Part shown: positions 59,629 to 64,000 of the stretch, one piece after another
How the letters are laid out: every line of letters starts with the position of its first letter
Numbering within the stretch: position 1 is the first letter of the stretch
From: Cyanodermella asteris
Taxonomy: Eukaryota > Ascomycota > Lecanoromycetes > Ostropales > Stictidaceae
DNA length: 64,000 nt
Direction of reading: 5' to 3'
Assembly (NCBI GenBank): GCA_900618795.1
Contig: UYJD01000002.1
Location: 124,001 to 188,000, forward strand
Notes under the pieces: model-generated
The model's database searches: none
Seen by the model: the letters and a program-made list of their open reading frames with translations, nothing else
What the model was told of the DNA's origin: nothing
Program-made: the position numbers and the translations under genes

Positions 59629-60591
59629 TCATGCAAGCAATCTCCTAAGAATCATGACAACCAAGCTGAGCAGCACTCCGATGATGGCCTTGTCGACCCA
59701 GGCCGGAACACCGACATCCGTGCTGACGTTCTGCATCGGCGCAACTGTTCGAGTCGGAACAGATGTCGGGCTTGTGGAATCACCGCGAGCTGGACGTGCT
59801 GGACCAAGGTCGGAAGTTGCTGTGCTGCCTGCCACTTTTCGCGCGGTCTGAACGTTCGACGACACGTTGTGCCTGCTACCCTCCGTTGCCAGAGCCATGT
59901 TCCCACTCGGGTCAACTTCGTTATCGGGATTGACTTCCATACCTAGCCCGTGAGACTCTGCGGGACTTGTCCGTGCTTCGATAGGCTGCTTTTCTAGCTC
60001 TTCCTTGTAAGCCAGCCTGAGCTCTTCCGGCACGTCGTTGATGCCCTCCTTTATCAGACCTTTGGCTTTCATACCCTCCCATCGCTCCCGCTCGTCGTCT
60101 AGGATTTCCGTATTTGATTTCTCGCACACCGCACACTTCCAGCTCTTGCTCTCAGCCGCCAGCTCCCGTCTCAGAGCTTCGCCCGTCTCAAGTCCTCCAA
60201 GTTGTCCCGCTGCGCCCGTCTCCATGAACGCTCGTATCGCGCACAATGCCGTCCGAATACCCCATGCAGGCTGCCATGTCTCTTCGTGATGCCCTGATAT
60301 GCTCAGACAAATCTCTCTGTTGACTTCAAAGCGCCCTGATGGAGTCGAGAAGCGGAACATGGGCGGTCGTAGCGGATAAGTCTGTGGGAGAATGATTCGG
60401 CCATGGTAGATGCCGTGCTCGAATGGCGATGACGGTGGGCCGGCGATGGTAAAGTGCCACTCGAAGAGGTTCGTTTCGAGCGGAGTGGCATGTAACGTGG
60501 GATCCGGATGGGAAGCTAGTTCGCGAGATTCGCTCAGAATGCGCTTGATGGTGGGCGACTTTGTGTTGAACCCGGCACGGGTAGTAGACAT
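59629..60591 (-). CDS. ubc6: Ubc6/UBE2J-type ubiquitin-conjugating enzyme, ER tail-anchored
   Basis: A single exon of 320 residues from an ATG. The E2 fold occupies residues 1-160: SPTIKRILSESRELASHP helix, NLFEWHFTIAGPPSSPFEHG, YPLRPPMFRFSTPSGRFEVN, and the catalytic Cys at about residue 95 in REICLSISGHHEETWQP, a signature of the UBE2J/Ubc6 group (no HPN motif, SGHH present). A disordered linker of about 130 residues follows and the protein ends with a hydrophobic tail (DKAIIGVLLSLVVMILRRLL), the ER membrane anchor. Length is close to UBE2J1 (318). It conjugates ubiquitin in ER-associated degradation with Doa10/Hrd1-type ligases. Confidence 0.93.
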   Translation of the reverse strand: MSTTRAGFNTKSPTIKRILSESRELASHPDPTLHATPLETNLFEWHFTIAGPPSSPFEHGIYHGRIILPQTYPLRPPMFRFSTPSGRFEVNREICLSISGHHEETWQPAWGIRTALCAIRAFMETGAAGQLGGLETGEALRRELAAESKSWKCAVCEKSNTEILDDERERWEGMKAKGLIKEGINDVPEELRLAYKEELEKQPIEARTSPAESHGLGMEVNPDNEVDPSGNMALATEGSRHNVSSNVQTARKVAGSTATSDLGPARPARGDSTSPTSVPTRTVAPMQNVSTDVGVPAWVDKAIIGVLLSLVVMILRRLLA

Positions 60592-61178
60592 TATGGCTTA
60601 GGAGATGCTGGGTGAGAGGGATGCTGGAGTGGCTGGCGGACTTGAAGGTGCCGGAGTGGTGGGGATGTGATGATAAGCACGACGCGGCTTCCGCGAGTCG
60701 AAGCAGGGACAGGCGGCAGCTGGGAAGGGGTCGCGAAGCTGTGGGACGTCTAGGATAGAAACAAGGGCAGAAAGAGCAGAAAAGCGAGGTGGGTGTGAAA
60801 TGGGAAAGCTGGTCGTTGTCATGAACGGAAGCGTGGCCTTTGAGTCGGCGGTGCCGCCAGGGTCGCGAAAGCGCCTCCGTCTTCGTCAGCACTTTCAATC
60901 ACTCGGCTTCGATTCAACAATCAACTAACAACACCACCGACACAACGAAAGCATATATTCGCATCTACATCACATTGTATCTCACGTACGGATCGTTCTA
61001 GATCTCAGCAGCTATGAGGCTGATAGCTCACCTCAAAACGGCATATATACATAGCACGCTGCGTTCTTGCACCGACAAGTTAATTGAGTTTGGATTGTAT
61101 TCTCTTATAGTTTACAATACGGTCCTGCGAGCCGTATGTGGAGGTGTCTGTCCAAGAGCTGCTCTTCGCAGAAGTCCT
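60592..61178. other. Intergenic
   Basis: 587 bases: ubc6 promoter and 3' region of the iminopeptidase gene. Nothing else seen. Confidence 0.4.
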
Positions 61179-62171
61179 CTACATATTTCCCTCCAGCAAG
61201 AATTCAGAAATGACCTTGAAGTATTTCCCAGGTTGCTCTAGGTGAATTGCATGGCTTGCTCCCGCGAATTCATACCATCTGATTCGTTTGATGGTCCTGA
61301 AAAAGCTCATCTGCATTTCCGGCTGGCACTCGTCGTCTTCGCCGTTCAAGAGCAGGACAGGAACATTGATATCTGAGAGACGATCTGTGATCGAAAATGA
61401 TCGCAAGGATCCTGTCAGCTCTATCTCCGATGGGCCCCACCTGCAAATGTTCAGCTTCTCCGATCAGTCCGAGGACATTTCGTCCTGTACTCACATTGTG
61501 TTGTAGATGTCGGAATCTTTGCTGATATGTTCGAGCGCGATGGCAAGACTCGGATGGGGAAAGGGGCGGATCTTGCACACATGACGACAGTAGAAGTCTT
61601 CCAGTGCTTCTTTATACTCTTTGCTGTCGGTGGAGCCCTCTGCCTCGCCCTTGGCGAGGGCATCACGGATGTCTTGAGGCAGATTTGCCCGCAGCTTGGT
61701 TGCTGCAATGTGCCAGTCTTTGCTGTCGGCCAATCCACTACTAAGGATCAAGCGACGAAGTCCTGATGGGACATCGGTTGCGTATGCAGCTCCAAGCATG
61801 ACTCCCCAGCTCTGACCGACTATGTCAAACCCCCTCTGACAGACCCCTAAGTGATTCACCAAGCTGTCAAGCTCGAGTTTGAATAGCTCAACCGTCCAAA
61901 AGTTCTCATCCCCATTCTTCTGTGTCAGATGACTGGAATTTCCACAGCCGACTTGGTCGTAAAAGATCGTCGGAACGCCATGTTCCTCTGCTAGAACCTT
62001 GAAGTCGAGGAGATACTCGTGCGCTGCACCAGGGCCCCCATGGATCACGATCAATGGCGTTCTGTCCGTCCTGTTCAAATCACCAAAGATCTTGTACCAT
62101 GTAGAGCAAGGCTCTTGCAGCCCTGGTGCATTCCAAGCAAACGATCCCTCTTGCTCTCGTATCTGTACCAT
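61179..62171 (-). CDS. Proline iminopeptidase-like alpha/beta hydrolase
   Basis: Exons 62171-61495 and 61440-61179 join across a 54-nt intron (GTGAGT donor, TTTGCAG acceptor) to give 312 residues. The oxyanion motif HGGPG is at residues 44-48, the nucleophile elbow GQSWG at 119-123 (Ser121), the Asp in LLLNGEDDECQPE, and the His in ASHAIHLEQP. Together these are the full catalytic triad of the proline iminopeptidase family (S33). Length matches the family (about 300-315). Such enzymes release N-terminal proline or hydrolyse related amides in the cytoplasm. No signal peptide. All residues expected for activity are present. Confidence 0.9.
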
Positions 62172-62757
62172 ATTCGCTGCCTTTAATTCGATGCAAAGCG
62201 CTTCAGGTCGAGTACTACCTCAGGCGCAAGAGAAAGTTGTTGGTCAAGGCCCGTTTGAGTGGGGTAGCTGAATCAGCCCGGTTACCAGTTCAAGACCATC
62301 TCGCAGATAAGACGAATTTGGGATAGGATCAACATCGGCCGGACCTCGTTTCGCGGCTGGGTGCTGCATACTTGCTTGGAGCGAATCATCGGGTCCTGAG
62401 AGCTCGATCGGGTTGTTGAGAAGGCAAATACTAGGTTTATTATCAGCTACGCCATTCATGGTATCCGTCTGGCATGAACGGCCGCAGGAGGGCCTTGCTG
62501 CGAGGGCCATCTCAGCTCGATTTGGCGAGGGCCGTACTTTGCCGAATTAGGGTGTTGCAGAATCATGGTCAGGATTGTGAGTGCGAGGAAATACTAAACA
62601 TGTCATGTCTCATAGCTTTTTACCATACACTGTACAATTGCAGCTTGTAAATAACATATCCTCAATGGCCGGACATATCATACAGTTGAACCATGTGAGG
62701 ACCAAAGACTTTACCAACTGCATGTTCCACACGTCTTTGCTTTAAACTACCTGTGGA
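62172..62757. other. Intergenic
   Basis: 586 bases between the iminopeptidase ATG and the 3' end of the TFIIIC gene. AT-rich near 62575-62700. Nothing else seen. Confidence 0.4.
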
Positions 62758-64000
62758 CTATTCCCCTCGCAGTTGCAAGCCTCTCCATGCCCACCAGACC
62801 GCTGTCAGTTGCACTCCCTTCATATCTTGACCCACCCATTTGGCCAAGCCCGCTTCTACCGCCCACTGCATCAAGATTCTCAACTCCCAGGCCTCGAGAG
62901 TCGGATACACGTAGCTCGCCATCTCGTCGGCCGTGATACCTGGACGGGCCAAGCAGAGTACAAGCAAGACGTTCAAAGCAGACCGCCAGGTCAAGTTCTC
63001 GTGATTTCCATGTATGTCAACCCAGATCGGCAGAGGTGTGATGTTGACCCCAATTTCGCTCACTTGTGCTGGAACGGTCGCCTTCGGGGGTAGCGTTGCA
63101 AGGAAAAGTCCTTTGCCGTACTGAACGGTCGGACGTATCTCGACGTCGAAGAGCAGAACGTCTTTGTTCAGCGCTCGCGTCTTATAATTCATGCGAAGAT
63201 GGCCCATCGGTTGACTTTGAATGCCTCGCGGATGTAATAAAATCAAGCCTTGCGAATACATGTTGAGCAGAGCGATCATGTGCCCATCACTTGCTGTCTG
63301 CTCGAAGTCAACCACGCTGGTTTCCCGAAACGTCGAGTCCAAGTGTTGCTTATAATCGACGGCTTCTTGATGATGGAAGAGACCAAGGTTCATCCGGAGG
63401 TTGGCAACGAAGTTCTGAGAAATGTCAATTGGCCTTTCGCCAGGCCGCACGTCTTTCGTGTGTAATCTCAGGGCCTTCTGCGCGAACAGCTCTTTTTCTG
63501 CCTCGATGAGATACTGAACAGGAATTGATTCTAGCTTTTGTCTTGCCCGAGAACCGTTGTATCGCTCTCGCGAGGTCAATGCCGTAGCACGGACCCAGCT
63601 ACGAGCAACCGAACCAGTCGGAACGACGGCGTCCTGCTTATCTTTTGCTCGAGATTGCACTGGAATAATGTGAGAATGCTCGTGCTGAAATTCGCGCCGG
63701 GATGAACCCTTGATTCCCTTGTATCTGATTTCGAAAGCATCTGCTTTGCCGGCTGTCGAGTAATTGCAAAGTCGAAAAGACTCTTCGAGCTCCTTTCGTG
63801 AGCTTCTCAAATCGGACGCGGAATCAATGACGCTCCCTTTCGCTTTCTCCTTTCTGGTTTTTCGTCCAAGGTCAGTGAGAGACTGCTCTTCGACCCAAAC
63901 CATGATCTTGTCCCATTGCGTACGTGCAACGTCGTCAAAGTCAATCGCTGGAAGTTCACCAACCTGATATGCAAGCAAGAATCTCTCTTCGAGATCCGAC
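62758..64000 (-). CDS. TFIIIC B-block-binding subunit, C-terminal part (5' part outside window)
   Basis: The frame is open from the right edge to the stop at 62758 (about 413 residues). The TTG at 63978 is not a start; codons continue upstream to base 64000 (DLEERFLLAYQ). The C-terminal motifs ITADEMASYVYPTLEAWELR and ILMQWAVEAGLAKW resemble the winged-helix ending of the large fungal TFIIIC subunit (Tfc3/Sfc3), with a Trp-rich end (AVWWAWRGLQLRGE). The middle (LILLHPRGIQSQPMGHLRMN) also fits. TFIIIC recognises the internal B block of tRNA genes for RNA polymerase III. Assignment rests mainly on the C-terminal pattern, so it is moderately sure. Confidence 0.7.
   Translation of the reverse strand, partial: SDLEERFLLAYQVGELPAIDFDDVARTQWDKIMVWVEEQSLTDLGRKTRKEKAKGSVIDSASDLRSSRKELEESFRLCNYSTAGKADAFEIRYKGIKGSSRREFQHEHSHIIPVQSRAKDKQDAVVPTGSVARSWVRATALTSRERYNGSRARQKLESIPVQYLIEAEKELFAQKALRLHTKDVRPGERPIDISQNFVANLRMNLGLFHHQEAVDYKQHLDSTFRETSVVDFEQTASDGHMIALLNMYSQGLILLHPRGIQSQPMGHLRMNYKTRALNKDVLLFDVEIRPTVQYGKGLFLATLPPKATVPAQVSEIGVNITPLPIWVDIHGNHENLTWRSALNVLLVLCLARPGITADEMASYVYPTLEAWELRILMQWAVEAGLAKWVGQDMKGVQLTAVWWAWRGLQLRGE

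Noticed and set aside
1-64000. tRNA, rRNA and CRISPR features
   Set aside because: No cloverleaf with a convincing T-loop, no rRNA stretch and no spaced direct repeats were found by eye; a covariance-model scan was not possible.

Overview
The window is nuclear DNA of a filamentous ascomycete (Pezizomycotina). A Dothideomycete such as a Mycosphaerella relative fits best, but that is inference. Signs are many short introns (mostly 45-60 nt, GTAAGT-like donors, CTNAC branch sites, CAG/TAG acceptors), a NsdD-type GATA factor, a GH55 exo-beta-1,3-glucanase, a tandem-C2 Psd2 and a fungal Dsn1. GC content is moderate, and there is no bacterial operon structure, no recognisable transposon and no rRNA. 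Exon coordinates below were read by eye from splice signals and frame continuity.

Layout. 1-2864 (minus): 5' part of a very glutamine-rich protein of unknown function. 4592-5794 (plus): AIF/FSP1-type flavoprotein. 6128-8946 (minus): secreted GH55 enzyme in eight exons. 10903-12459 (minus): alcohol acetyltransferase-like protein. 13324-22341 is a dense housekeeping block: Nse1 (SMC5/6), epsilon-COP, phosphatidylserine decarboxylase 2 and the kinetochore protein Dsn1, whose intron carries a perfect hairpin. 23061-23228 is a 14-copy degenerate 12-bp tandem repeat. 24005-24527 is a small secreted double-psi beta-barrel protein with a GC-AG intron.

24528 to about 34300 is a 9.8 kb stretch in which I find no convincing gene. 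It ends at a pyrimidine-rich leader with a uORF and then the NsdD-like GATA regulator (35206-37005). This spacing stands out in an otherwise compact window and suggests a long regulatory region or non-coding transcripts.

39638-50751 is a second housekeeping block: an unrecognised nuclear-type protein, a Vip1-like RRM protein with a cysteine-rich tail, TFIIF-alpha, prohibitin 1 and Qcr8 (divergent mitochondrial pair), and the U4/U6 snRNP protein Prp4.

50752-59628 is the disturbed part. It holds a relic array of about seven 12-residue repeats ending in Lys-Arg, like Kex2-processed repeat-peptide (RiPP-type) precursors. The array abuts a broken MFS transporter. An ankyrin gene and a GH2 glycosidase run into opposite sides of a 471-base run of N. 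An intact tandem-PH protein and a broken zinc-type alcohol dehydrogenase follow. 59629-64000 returns to ordinary genes: a Ubc6/UBE2J-type tail-anchored E2, a proline iminopeptidase and the 3' part of a TFIIIC B-block-binding subunit.

The best candidates for a second look are the KR-repeat relic, the gene desert in front of the GATA factor, the hairpin in the Dsn1 intron, the 12-bp/4-codon repeat, and the CXC-rich tail on the Vip1-like protein.
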